Shown here one piece after another: positions 1 to 6,383 of a stretch of DNA of 12,097 nucleotides; positions within the stretch are counted from its first letter, which is position 1, and every line of letters starts with the position of its first letter. The position numbers and the translations under genes are program-made. The stretch covers positions 1-12,097 of the forward strand of contig JAKFWE010000101.1 of NCBI GenBank assembly GCA_021732895.1, in the 5' to 3' direction. A model generated the notes under the pieces. The model made no database searches. It was not told the DNA's origin and was given only the letters and a program-made list of their open reading frames with translations. Source of the stretch: Allobosea sp. Its GTDB lineage: Bacteria > Pseudomonadota > Alphaproteobacteria > Rhizobiales > Beijerinckiaceae.

Positions 1-845
1 CCTTCAAGGCCGGCGAAGTCGATGAGGAGACGCTGCGCGCGCTGGTCGACTGGCAGATCGCCAGCGGCAGCTCGGGCGTCGTCCCGGTCGGGACCACGGG
101 TGAAAGTCCGACGCTGAGCCATCAAGAGCACAAGCGCGTCACCGAGATCGTCATCGATCAGGTCAAGGGCCGCGTGCCGGTGATCGCCGGCGCCGGCTCG
201 AACGACACAAGCCATGCCGTCGAATTCGCCCAGCATGCCGAGAAGGCCGGCGCGGACGCGGTGCTGGTCGTGACGCCCTACTACAACAAGCCGACGCAGG
301 AGGGGCTCTACCAGCACTTCAAGGCGGTGAACGACGCGATCGGCATCCCGATCATCATCTACAACATCCCGCCGCGCTCGGTCGTCGACATGAGCGTCGA
401 GACGATGGCGCGGCTGTTCGAGCTGAAGCACATCGCCGGCGTCAAGGACGCGACCGGCAACCTCGCCCGCGTCTCGCAGCAGCGCCACGCCATGGGGCCT
501 GACTTCATCCAGCTTTCGGGCGAGGACATGACGGCGCTGGCCTATATGGCGGCCGGCGGTCACGGCTGCATCTCGGTCGTCGCCAATGTCGCGCCGCGCC
601 TTTGCGCCGATCTGATGGAGGCGACGCAGGCCGGCGACTACGCCAGGGCGCTGAAGGTCCAGGACCGGCTGATCCCGCTGCATGACGCGATCTTCAGGGA
701 GCCGGGACTGGCCGGGGCCAAGCATGGGCTCAGGCTGCTCGGCCGTTGCGGCGAAGAGGTTCGCCTGCCGCTGCTGCCGGTGACGCCGCCGACCGGCGAG
801 ATCATCGCGCAGGCGATGGTTCACGCCGGGCTGTTGAATGCCTAG
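1..845 (+). CDS. dapA: 4-hydroxy-tetrahydrodipicolinate synthase, 5' end cut by window
   Basis: The reading frame is open from position 3 to the TAG at 843-845 and shows about 280 residues; roughly 13-17 N-terminal residues lie outside the window. DapA condenses pyruvate with aspartate semialdehyde in the lysine/diaminopimelate pathway in the cytosol. The family signatures are all present in order: GTTGES (the Thr pair that orients the substrate, near visible residue 31), PYYNKP (the catalytic-triad Tyr reached from the neighbouring subunit), IIYNIP (the catalytic Tyr) and GVKDATG, whose Lys forms the Schiff base with pyruvate. GGHGCISV follows. The C-terminal part reads FREPGLAGAKHGL rather than the enterobacterial EPNPIPVK form; I recall this variant from alphaproteobacterial enzymes, and it is not damage. 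The start codon and promoter are not visible. Identification is very secure. Confidence 0.97.
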   Translation, partial: FKAGEVDEETLRALVDWQIASGSSGVVPVGTTGESPTLSHQEHKRVTEIVIDQVKGRVPVIAGAGSNDTSHAVEFAQHAEKAGADAVLVVTPYYNKPTQEGLYQHFKAVNDAIGIPIIIYNIPPRSVVDMSVETMARLFELKHIAGVKDATGNLARVSQQRHAMGPDFIQLSGEDMTALAYMAAGGHGCISVVANVAPRLCADLMEATQAGDYARALKVQDRLIPLHDAIFREPGLAGAKHGLRLLGRCGEEVRLPLLPVTPPTGEIIAQAMVHAGLLNA

Positions 846-894
846 ATGAGGTGGCTGCGCCCGTCCGGTTTCGGGCGGCCGCCCGGAGGACGCC

Positions 895-1542
895 ATGTAT
901 CAGCCGAGCCATTTCAAGATCGAGGATCGCCCCGCGCTCGACGCCGTCATGCGCGCGCATCCGCTCGCCATGCTGGTCACCGCGGGGCCGGGTGGGCTGA
1001 TCGCCAATCAGGTTCCCTTCGTGCTGCATGCCGACGAGGGCGCGGGCGGCCTGCTGCGCGCCCATCTCGCCAGGCCCAATCCGCAGTGGCGCGAGATCGC
1101 GGCCGGCGCGGAGACGCTCGTCGTCTTCACCGGCGTCGAGCGCTACGTCACGCCGTCCTGGTATGCCTCCAAGCATGAGCACGGCAAGGTCGTGCCGACC
1201 TGGAACTACGTCGCGGTTCAGGTTCGCGGGCCGGCCCGCGCCATCGAGGACGCCGCCTGGCTGCACCCGCATCTCGAGGCGTTGACGAGCCAGCATGAGG
1301 CGCCGCGCGAGACCCCCTGGGCGGTGTCCGATGCGCCGGCCCCGTTCATCGACGCGCTGGCGCGCGGCATCGTCGGCATCGAGATCGAGATCGCGGAGAT
1401 CGCCGGGAAGTTCAAGCTCAGCCAGAACCGGCCGGACGCCGACAAGCACGGCGTTCTCAATGGTTTGCGCAACGATTCCGAATCGGAATCTCAGGCCATG
1501 GCCGGGTTGGTGGCGACTTACGCCCTGGGCGAGAGATCATGA
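895..1542 (+). CDS. PaiB-family FMN-binding negative transcriptional regulator
   Basis: This 215-residue protein has the hallmarks of the PaiB / FMN_bind_2 family: an N-terminal MYQPSHF, ARPNPQW (about 59-65), YVTPSWYASK (84-93), VPTWNY (100-105) and a late KFKLSQN (172-178). The fold is a split-barrel flavin-binding domain. Bacillus PaiB was described as a repressor of protease and sporulation genes, but no DNA-binding motif is evident here, so a flavin-linked enzymatic or haem/FMN-binding role is equally possible. The start is supported by GGAGGA at 885-890, four bases before the ATG. It lies 49 bases after dapA, and its stop overlaps the smpB start as ATGA, so it is probably co-transcribed with smpB. 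Family assignment is secure; function is not. Confidence 0.9.
   Translation: MYQPSHFKIEDRPALDAVMRAHPLAMLVTAGPGGLIANQVPFVLHADEGAGGLLRAHLARPNPQWREIAAGAETLVVFTGVERYVTPSWYASKHEHGKVVPTWNYVAVQVRGPARAIEDAAWLHPHLEALTSQHEAPRETPWAVSDAPAPFIDALARGIVGIEIEIAEIAGKFKLSQNRPDADKHGVLNGLRNDSESESQAMAGLVATYALGERS
1474..1490. promoter_or_regulatory. Cluster of three GANTC sites forming an inverted repeat
   Basis: GATTCCGAATCGGAATC contains GATTC at 1474, GAATC at 1480 and GAATC at 1486, spaced exactly six bases apart, and is an 8-bp perfect inverted repeat around a single central base. GANTC is the target of the CcrM adenine methyltransferase in alphaproteobacteria. The cluster lies inside the 3' end of the PaiB-like gene, about 50-65 bases upstream of the smpB start, so it could influence an internal smpB promoter. 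A regulatory role is inference; it also simply encodes part of a Ser/Glu-rich segment. Confidence 0.35.
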
Positions 1543-2012
1543 GCAAGCCCGATCCCGAGCGCTACAAGCTCGCCGCCGACAACCGCAAGGCCCGCTACAG
1601 CTACGCCATCACCGAGACCATGGAGGCCGGCATCGCCCTGCAAGGGACCGAGATCAAGTCGCTGCGCGGCGGCCGGGCGACGATCGGAGAGAGCTATGCC
1701 GGGCCGATGGGCACGGAGCTGTTCCTGTTCAACGCCCATATCCCGGAATATCTCGAGGCCAACCGCTTCAATCACGATGTCCGCCGGCCACGCAAACTGC
1801 TGCTGCACCGCCGCCAGATCGACAAGCTGATGGGCGCGATCCAGCGCGAGGGCTACACCGTCATCCCGCTGAAGGTCTATTTCAACGACAAGGGCCGCGC
1901 CAAGGTCGAGCTCGGCCTGGGCAAGGGCAAGAAGCTGCACGACAAGCGCGAGACCGAAAAGGAGCGCGACTGGAACCGCGACAAGGCCCGGCTGATGAAG
2001 GAGCGCGGCTGA
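1539..2012 (+). CDS. smpB: SsrA-binding protein SmpB
   Basis: SmpB binds tmRNA and delivers it to stalled ribosomes for trans-translation, tagging the unfinished peptide for degradation. The 157-residue length is normal. Diagnostic segments are ADNRKARYSY near the N-terminus, GTEIKSLRGG (36-45), the RNA-binding stretch around NRFNHDVRRPRKLLLH (75-90) and the basic C-terminal tail GLGKGKKLHDKRETEKERDW, which enters the decoding centre of the ribosome. The ATG overlaps the stop of the PaiB-like gene (ATGA at 1539-1542). Only a weak purine-rich GGGCGAGAG precedes it, so translational coupling to the upstream gene is plausible. The gene is convergent with the NYN-domain gene, with 18 bases between the stops. 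The ssrA (tmRNA) gene itself is not in the window. Confidence 0.98.
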   Translation: MSKPDPERYKLAADNRKARYSYAITETMEAGIALQGTEIKSLRGGRATIGESYAGPMGTELFLFNAHIPEYLEANRFNHDVRRPRKLLLHRRQIDKLMGAIQREGYTVIPLKVYFNDKGRAKVELGLGKGKKLHDKRETEKERDWNRDKARLMKERG

Positions 2013-2030
2013 CTTCGGCCGCGCCCGCGG

Positions 2031-2654
2031 TCAGCTCTCGACGGTCTCGTCGCCCTGCTTGATGCCGTAACGCCGCTCCAGCCCCGGGTTGCCGGGCGTG
2101 ATCGGGGCCGACGACGCCCGCGCCATCCGTTCGGCCGGGTCGCGGCCGACCTTCTGCATGAGCTGGGCGAGATCGAGGAATTCGTCGCATTGCCGGCGCA
2201 GATCGTCGGACACCATGGGCGGATTGGTCGAAATCGTCGAAACCACCGTGACCTTGACGCCCTTGCGCTGCACCGCCTCGACCAGCGGCCGGAAATCGCC
2301 GTCTCCGGAAAACAGGTAGATCTGCTCGAGATGCGGCGCCAGTTCGAGCATCTCGATCGCCAGCTCGATGTCCATGTTGCCCTTGACCCGCCGCCGCCCG
2401 GTCGCGTCGGTGAACTCCTTGGCCGCCTTGGTGATCACGCGATAGCCGTTGTAGTCGAGCCAGTCGACCAGCGGCCGGATCGAGGAATATTCCTCGCTCT
2501 CGATCAGCGTGGTGAAATAGAAGGCCCGGATCAGGTTTCCGCGCCCCTGGAACTCCTTGAGCAGGCGGCGATAGTCCATGTCGAAGCCGAGCTGCTTGGC
2601 CGTCCCGTAGAGATTGGCTCCATCGATGAAAAGCGCGATGCGCGGCTCGGCCAT
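2031..2654 (-). CDS. NYN-domain protein (LabA/DUF88 family), putative ribonuclease
   Basis: The 207-residue protein carries a PIN-like NYN domain with the expected acidic residues in order: FIDGANLY (Asp11), GNMDIELAIEM (Asp95) and FSGDGDFRPLVEAV (Asp118 and Asp120). Such domains coordinate a metal ion and are thought to cut RNA. The relevant substrate here is unknown. The frame is open for 41 more codons upstream, but the ATG at 2654 is preferred: AGGAG sits about seven bases before it, the domain begins immediately after it, and the extension is an Arg/Asp/Ser-rich non-conserved stretch derived from intergenic repeats. It is convergent with smpB and downstream of pyrE on the same strand. 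The C-terminal ~45 residues are polar and probably disordered. Family is secure; a role in RNA turnover is inferred. Confidence 0.92.
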   Translation of the reverse strand: MAEPRIALFIDGANLYGTAKQLGFDMDYRRLLKEFQGRGNLIRAFYFTTLIESEEYSSIRPLVDWLDYNGYRVITKAAKEFTDATGRRRVKGNMDIELAIEMLELAPHLEQIYLFSGDGDFRPLVEAVQRKGVKVTVVSTISTNPPMVSDDLRRQCDEFLDLAQLMQKVGRDPAERMARASSAPITPGNPGLERRYGIKQGDETVES

Positions 2655-2708
2655 GGCAATGCTCCTGCTCAAATAGCGGCTAAAACAATCAATTGACGCG
2701 CGATCACG

Positions 2709-2734
2709 GTCGAACGATGTCGAATAACGGTCGA
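2709..2734. repeat. Three GTCGA boxes at helical-turn spacing
   Basis: GTCGA occurs at 2709-2713, 2719-2723 and 2730-2734, spaced 10 and 11 bases; the outer two are part of an identical ACGGTCGA (2706-2713 and 2727-2734). Read on the minus strand this is TCGAC repeated once per turn of the helix, 55-80 bases upstream of the NYN gene start, beside an AT-richer stretch (2669-2695). It could be a multi-site operator or part of a promoter, but no binding protein can be named. Confidence 0.35.
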
Positions 2735-2764
2735 TATCCCGGCGGCGGCCGCATCGGGCTGTGG

Positions 2765-2789
2765 CGTCTCGCCGCATGGCGGCGCGACG
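2765..2789 (-). terminator. Possible hairpin terminator after pyrE
   Basis: CGTC-T-CGCCGC / ATG loop / GCGGCG-C-GACG folds into a 6-bp plus 4-bp stem with one mismatch, 21 bases beyond the pyrE stop. No T-run follows it on the minus strand, so it is either a weak or factor-assisted terminator, or an mRNA 3'-end stabilising hairpin. The rest of the 156-base gap between pyrE and the NYN gene holds only the GTCGA repeats and the NYN ribosome-binding site. Confidence 0.35.
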
Positions 2790-2810
2790 GTCCGGGACGG
2801 CGCCCGCCGG

Positions 2811-3413
2811 TCAGACCGCCAGCCCGCGGCTGCCCGGTTTCGTCGCGGGCAGGGCGGCCAGCTCGGGCGGCAGGGCGTCGGGCGCGTAGGCCGGGATGTC
2901 GAGCGAAATCAGGCTGACGAGCGGCACGCCGAGCTGCGCCTTTCCGCCGGAGCGATCGACCAGGCAGGCCGCGCCGACGAGGGTTCCCGGCTCGCCGGCG
3001 ATCGAGGCCAGGCATTCGCGCGAGGACAGGCCGGTGGTGACGATGTCCTCGACCATCACGACGCGCGCGCCGGCGGGAATGGCGAAGCCGCGCCGGAGGC
3101 GGAACTCTCCGTCCTCGCGCTCGACGAAGATCGCCTTCGCGCCGAGGTGCCGCGCCGTCTCGTAGCCGGGCACGATGCCGCCGACGGCGGGCGACACGAC
3201 ATAGTCGATCGCGCCGAACGTGGCGGCGATCCTCGCCGCGAGAGCCCGGCACAGGCGCTCGGTGCGAACCGGGTCCTGAAAGATGAACATCTTTTGCAGG
3301 AAGACGGGGCTGCGCAGGCCGGAGGAGAGAATGAAATGGCCTTCGAGCAGCGCGCCTGCGTCGCGGAACTCGGCCAGCACGTCGTCAGCGGTCATCTCGT
3401 CGTCGGCGCTCAT
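2811..3413 (-). CDS. pyrE: Orotate phosphoribosyltransferase
   Basis: PyrE joins orotate to PRPP to make orotidine 5'-monophosphate in de novo pyrimidine synthesis. The 200-residue length fits. The PRPP-binding signature VVMVEDIVTTGLS is at residues 118-130. The N-terminal part has the typical GHFILSSGLRSPVFLQK (about 25-41), with a conserved Lys41, and the flexible-loop region VEREDGEFRLRRGF is at 97-110. The ATG at 3413 is chosen because GGGG lies six bases before it; a second ATG six codons in (3395) is possible but has a poorer ribosome-binding site. The frame stays open upstream through the 101-base gap to rel, but without a credible earlier start. It probably follows rel in one transcript, since no terminator was seen between them. 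Confidence 0.95.
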   Translation of the reverse strand: MSADDEMTADDVLAEFRDAGALLEGHFILSSGLRSPVFLQKMFIFQDPVRTERLCRALAARIAATFGAIDYVVSPAVGGIVPGYETARHLGAKAIFVEREDGEFRLRRGFAIPAGARVVMVEDIVTTGLSSRECLASIAGEPGTLVGAACLVDRSGGKAQLGVPLVSLISLDIPAYAPDALPPELAALPATKPGSRGLAV

Positions 3414-3514
3414 GGTGGTCCCCGTCTTGCTTGCCAGTTGGTCCTTGCGGCGGATCGCGCGGCGGTTCAAGCCATCGGGCGAGGCGCGGGTCCCCTCCGG
3501 TCGGCGCCGGGTCG

Positions 3515-5728
3515 CTACCCGACCACCCGCTCGACCCTGCTGATGATCCGCTTCTGGCGCAGTTCGCCGATGATGGCGCTGAGATGCTTCAGGTCCCAGA
3601 CCGTCAGGTCGATGGTGACGTCGGTGAAATCGGGGTTCGGCCGCACCATCGCGACCGCGTCGATATTGCCGTCGTGCTCGGCGATGGTGCTGGTGATCTG
3701 GGCCAGGGACCCGGGTTCGTTGATCGAATTCATCACGATCCGCGCCGGAAAGCGCTGCGGCGCCTTGTCGTCGAGGTCCCAGCGCACGTCGAGCCAGCGG
3801 TCCGGCTCGTTGTCGAACGCCGCCAGCGCGGTCGACTGGATCGGGTAGATCGTGACGCCTTCGCCCGGCGTCAGGATTCCGACGATGCGGTCTCCCGGGA
3901 CCGCGCCGCTCTCCGGCGCGAAGCGCACGGGCAAATCGCCGCTGAGCCCGCGGATCGGGATCGCGTCCGCGTCCGGCGTCTCGCCCGGCAGCTTGAATTT
4001 GAGGTTGTCGCTCTTGCTGAGCTCGAACCAGCCCTTGCCGGACGCGGCGGCGCTCGGTTCGGGGGCAGGGCGCTTTTCCGGCTCGAGGTCGGGATAGACC
4101 GCCTTGACGACGTCGCCTGAATACATTTCGCCGCGCCCCACCGCCGCCAGCACGTCCTCTGGCGCGTTGCGCGCCAGCCGCTTCAGCGCGCCCTTCAGTT
4201 TCTCCTCGGAGAATGGCCGCCCGGCCCGCTGGAAGGCGCGTTCGAGGATCTGGCGGCCGAGCCCGGCATATTGCCGGCGCACGGCGGCGCGCGTGGCGCG
4301 GCGGATGGCGGCGCGCGCCTTGCCTGTCACGACCAGGGCCTCCCACGCCGCCGGCGGCGCCTGGCCCTCGGCGCGGGTGATCTCGACCTCGTCGCCATTC
4401 TGCAGCTCGGTCAGCAGCGGCGCGATCCGCCCGTTGATCTTGGCGCCGACCGCGCTGTTGCCGACATCGGTATGGACCGCGTAGGCGAAATCGATCGGGG
4501 TGGCGCCGCGCGGCAGCGCGATCAGGCGCCCCTTCGGCGAAAAACAGAAGACCTGGTCGTGGAACAGCTCGAGCTTGGTGTGTTCGAGGAACTCCTCCGG
4601 ATTGTCGCCCTCGGCCAGCAGATCGACGGTGCGCCGCAGCCATTGATAGGACCGGCTCTCATCGGCGAGGGCTGCCTGCTCGGTGGTCCGTCCATCCTTG
4701 TAGTGGGCATGCGCCGCGATCCCGTATTCGGCGATGCGGTCCATCGTGTCGGTGCGAATCTGCAACTCGACGCGGCTGTGGCCCGGCCCGACGACCGTGG
4801 TGTGGATCGAGCGGTAGTCGTTCTGCTTGGGCGTCGAGATGTAGTCCTTGTAGCGGCCCGGAACCATCGGCCAGGTCATGTGGACGATGCCGAGGACGCG
4901 GTAGCAATCCTCGGCCGTCTCGACCAGAACCCGGAAACCGAAGATGTCGGACAACTGCTCGAAGGAGACCGATTTGCGCTCCATCTTCTTCCAGATCGAG
5001 TAGGGCCGCTTGCGCCGGCCCAGGACCTGGGCGTTGATGCCGCGCGCGGCGAGCTTCTCCTTCAGGTCGATCTCGATGGCGCTGATCACCGCGCCCTCGC
5101 GTTCGGTCACCTCTTCCAGCCGTTTGGTGACGGTGGCGTGGCCTTCCGGCTTGATGTGCCGGAACCCGAGTTCCTCCAGCTCCTCGCGCAACTCCTGCAT
5201 CCCCATCCGGCCGGCCAGGGGCGCGTAGATCTCGAGCGTTTCCTCGGCGATGCGCAGGCGCTTCTCCGGCGCGACGAAATGCAGCGTGCGCATGTTGTGC
5301 AGCCGGTCGGCGAGCTTGACCAGCAGCACCCGCACGTCGTCGACGATCGCCAGCAGCAGCTTGCGGAAGTTCTCCCCCTGCACCGCCTTCTTCGAGACGA
5401 GATCGAGCTTCTTTATCTTGGTCAGGCCATCGACCAGCCGGCGAATGTCGGGGCCGAACATGCCCTCGATCTCCTCGAGCGTCGCCTCCGTGTCCTCGAC
5501 CGTGTCGTGCAGCACGGCCGCGACGATGGTGGCGTCGTCGAGCTTGAGGTCGGTGAGCAGCGCCGCGACCTCCAGCGGATGGGCGAAATACGGGTCGCCC
5601 GAGGCGCGCTTCTGCGTGCCATGGGCCCGCATGGCGTAGACATAGGCCCGGTTGAGCAGGTCCTCGTCGGTGTTCGGATTATAGCTCCTGACCCGGTCAA
5701 CGAGCTCGTATTGCCGCATCATGCCCAT
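3515..5728 (-). CDS. rsh: Bifunctional (p)ppGpp synthetase/hydrolase (RelA/SpoT homologue)
   Basis: This 737-residue long-form Rel protein makes and degrades (p)ppGpp, the stringent-response alarmone. Domains in order: an HD hydrolase domain with His50 (YFAHPLEVA), His74-Asp75 (VLHDTVEDT) and Asp141 (LADRLHNMRTL), all intact, so hydrolase activity is expected; a synthetase domain with RKRPYSIWKKME (about 239-250), Asp261 in DIFGFRV and Glu321 in ELQIRT, also intact; a TGS domain (about 391-450, with GATPIDFAYAVHTDVG); a helical/zinc-finger-like region; and a C-terminal ACT domain (about 660-737, with NEPGSLAQITSTIAE). The frame is open to 5821, but MGMMRQYELV at 5728 is preferred because AGGGG lies just upstream and it matches the usual N-terminus of rhizobial homologues. 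It is the only Rel-type gene in view and sits beside rpoZ, its common neighbour. A strong terminator upstream implies its own promoter. Confidence 0.97.
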   Translation of the reverse strand: MGMMRQYELVDRVRSYNPNTDEDLLNRAYVYAMRAHGTQKRASGDPYFAHPLEVAALLTDLKLDDATIVAAVLHDTVEDTEATLEEIEGMFGPDIRRLVDGLTKIKKLDLVSKKAVQGENFRKLLLAIVDDVRVLLVKLADRLHNMRTLHFVAPEKRLRIAEETLEIYAPLAGRMGMQELREELEELGFRHIKPEGHATVTKRLEEVTEREGAVISAIEIDLKEKLAARGINAQVLGRRKRPYSIWKKMERKSVSFEQLSDIFGFRVLVETAEDCYRVLGIVHMTWPMVPGRYKDYISTPKQNDYRSIHTTVVGPGHSRVELQIRTDTMDRIAEYGIAAHAHYKDGRTTEQAALADESRSYQWLRRTVDLLAEGDNPEEFLEHTKLELFHDQVFCFSPKGRLIALPRGATPIDFAYAVHTDVGNSAVGAKINGRIAPLLTELQNGDEVEITRAEGQAPPAAWEALVVTGKARAAIRRATRAAVRRQYAGLGRQILERAFQRAGRPFSEEKLKGALKRLARNAPEDVLAAVGRGEMYSGDVVKAVYPDLEPEKRPAPEPSAAASGKGWFELSKSDNLKFKLPGETPDADAIPIRGLSGDLPVRFAPESGAVPGDRIVGILTPGEGVTIYPIQSTALAAFDNEPDRWLDVRWDLDDKAPQRFPARIVMNSINEPGSLAQITSTIAEHDGNIDAVAMVRPNPDFTDVTIDLTVWDLKHLSAIIGELRQKRIISRVERVVG

Positions 5729-5822
5729 GCGGGCCCCTGTCTCGCGCGCCGATTCATGACGGACGATCAATATTGGCGCGGCGGGCGGAGGCGGCAAGCC
5801 GCATTCGCACCGCGGCGCCATG

Positions 5823-5848
5823 AAAAAAGCCCGGCGTGGCCGGGCTTT
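5823..5848 (-). terminator. Intrinsic terminator of rpoZ
   Basis: On the minus strand AAAGCCCGGC / CAC / GCCGGGCTTT forms a perfect 10-bp stem with a 3-base loop, extended by three further Ts to give six in a row (5823-5828). It lies 33 bases after the rpoZ stop. This is a classical Rho-independent terminator and separates rpoZ from rel. The gap beyond it (5729-5822) must hold any rel promoter; the best candidate (TTGCCG at 5792-5797 with ATATTG at 5768-5773) is poor. Confidence 0.92.
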
Positions 5849-5881
5849 AGCAAAATCGGTGACGAAAGGAGCTCCTGGCCC

Positions 5882-6274
5882 TCAATCCTCGTCGTCGGCG
5901 CTCTCGGTGGGCGGCACGAGCCCGTCGAGGCCGCGCAGCAGATCGTCCTCGCTCATCCGGTCGAACTGAATCTCGGAATCCGGGGTGGCGGCGCTGGGCA
6001 CGGAACTCGTCAGCAGCGGCACGGTTTCCGCTTCCGGCTCGTCGACCTCGACATGCTTCTGGAGCGAGTGGATCAGCTCTTCTTTCAGATCCTCAGGCTT
6101 CAGCTTCTCGTCGGCGATCTCGCGCAGCGCGACGACCGGATTCTTGTCGTTGTCGCGCGCGACCAGGATCGAAGCGCCGGACTGGATCATTCGCGCGCGA
6201 TGGCTCGCGAGCAGGACCAGTTCGAAGCGGTTGTCGACCTTGTCGATGCAGTCTTCAACGGTGACGCGAGCCAT
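5882..6274 (-). CDS. rpoZ: DNA-directed RNA polymerase omega subunit
   Basis: Omega helps fold and hold the beta' subunit and, in many proteobacteria, forms part of the ppGpp-binding site on RNA polymerase, which is relevant because the Rel gene is next door. The N-terminal half is canonical: MARVTVEDCIDKVDNRFELV followed by LLASHRARMI, then ASILVARDNDKNPVVALREIAD. The C-terminal half (about 75-130) is the long acidic extension usual in alphaproteobacteria and ends in Asp/Glu residues. The 130-residue length is normal for that group. AAGGAG lies eight bases before the ATG. The gene ends 33 bases before a strong terminator and probably has its own promoter in the 109-base gap before it. Confidence 0.97.
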   Translation of the reverse strand: MARVTVEDCIDKVDNRFELVLLASHRARMIQSGASILVARDNDKNPVVALREIADEKLKPEDLKEELIHSLQKHVEVDEPEAETVPLLTSSVPSAATPDSEIQFDRMSEDDLLRGLDGLVPPTESADDED

Positions 6275-6322
6275 GGCGCGGCTCCTTCCGGTCTTTGCGA
6301 TAGGATGGGAGAATGTCGGCTG

Positions 6323-6351
6323 CGCATACAGGCAATGGCGCCGCGATGCAA
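6323..6351 (-). promoter_or_regulatory. rpoZ: Candidate rpoZ promoter
   Basis: On the minus strand TTGCAT (6346-6351) and TATGCG (6323-6328) are separated by exactly 17 bases, a fair match to a housekeeping sigma-70 promoter, and point to rpoZ with a leader of about 40 bases. It sits between the HerA-like gene stop and rpoZ. It is unproven; GC-rich sequence gives chance matches. Confidence 0.4.
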
Positions 6352-6369
6352 GATTTCGCTTCGCGGCGC
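6338..6369. repeat. Inverted repeat between herA-like gene and rpoZ
   Basis: GCGCCGCGA (6338-6346) and TCGCGGCGC (6361-6369) are perfect 9-bp inverted arms around a 14-base spacer, 15 bases past the stop of the HerA-like gene. There is no T-run after it on the minus strand. It overlaps the proposed -35 box of rpoZ, so it may be a weak terminator, an RNA-stabilising hairpin or an operator. Confidence 0.4.
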
Positions 6370-6383
6370 GGCCTGGCCCTGCG

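Noticed and set aside
2013..2030. Possible terminator between smpB and the NYN gene
   Set aside because: Only a four-base GC stem (CCGC/GCGG) and no T-run; too weak to call.
2655..2777. 41-codon N-terminal extension of the NYN protein
   Set aside because: It is Arg/Asp-rich, stems from the GTCGA repeats and the hairpin region, and lacks a ribosome-binding site, whereas the ATG at 2654 has AGGAG and starts the domain.
3414..4643. Upstream continuation of the pyrE frame to 4643
   Set aside because: It lies within rel in another frame; only the part from 3413 down is PyrE-like, so this is not a fusion.
5729..5821. 31-codon N-terminal extension of Rel
   Set aside because: It begins right beside the terminator T-run, is Pro/Ala/Cys-rich and unlike Rel N-termini, and a better start with AGGGG exists at 5728.
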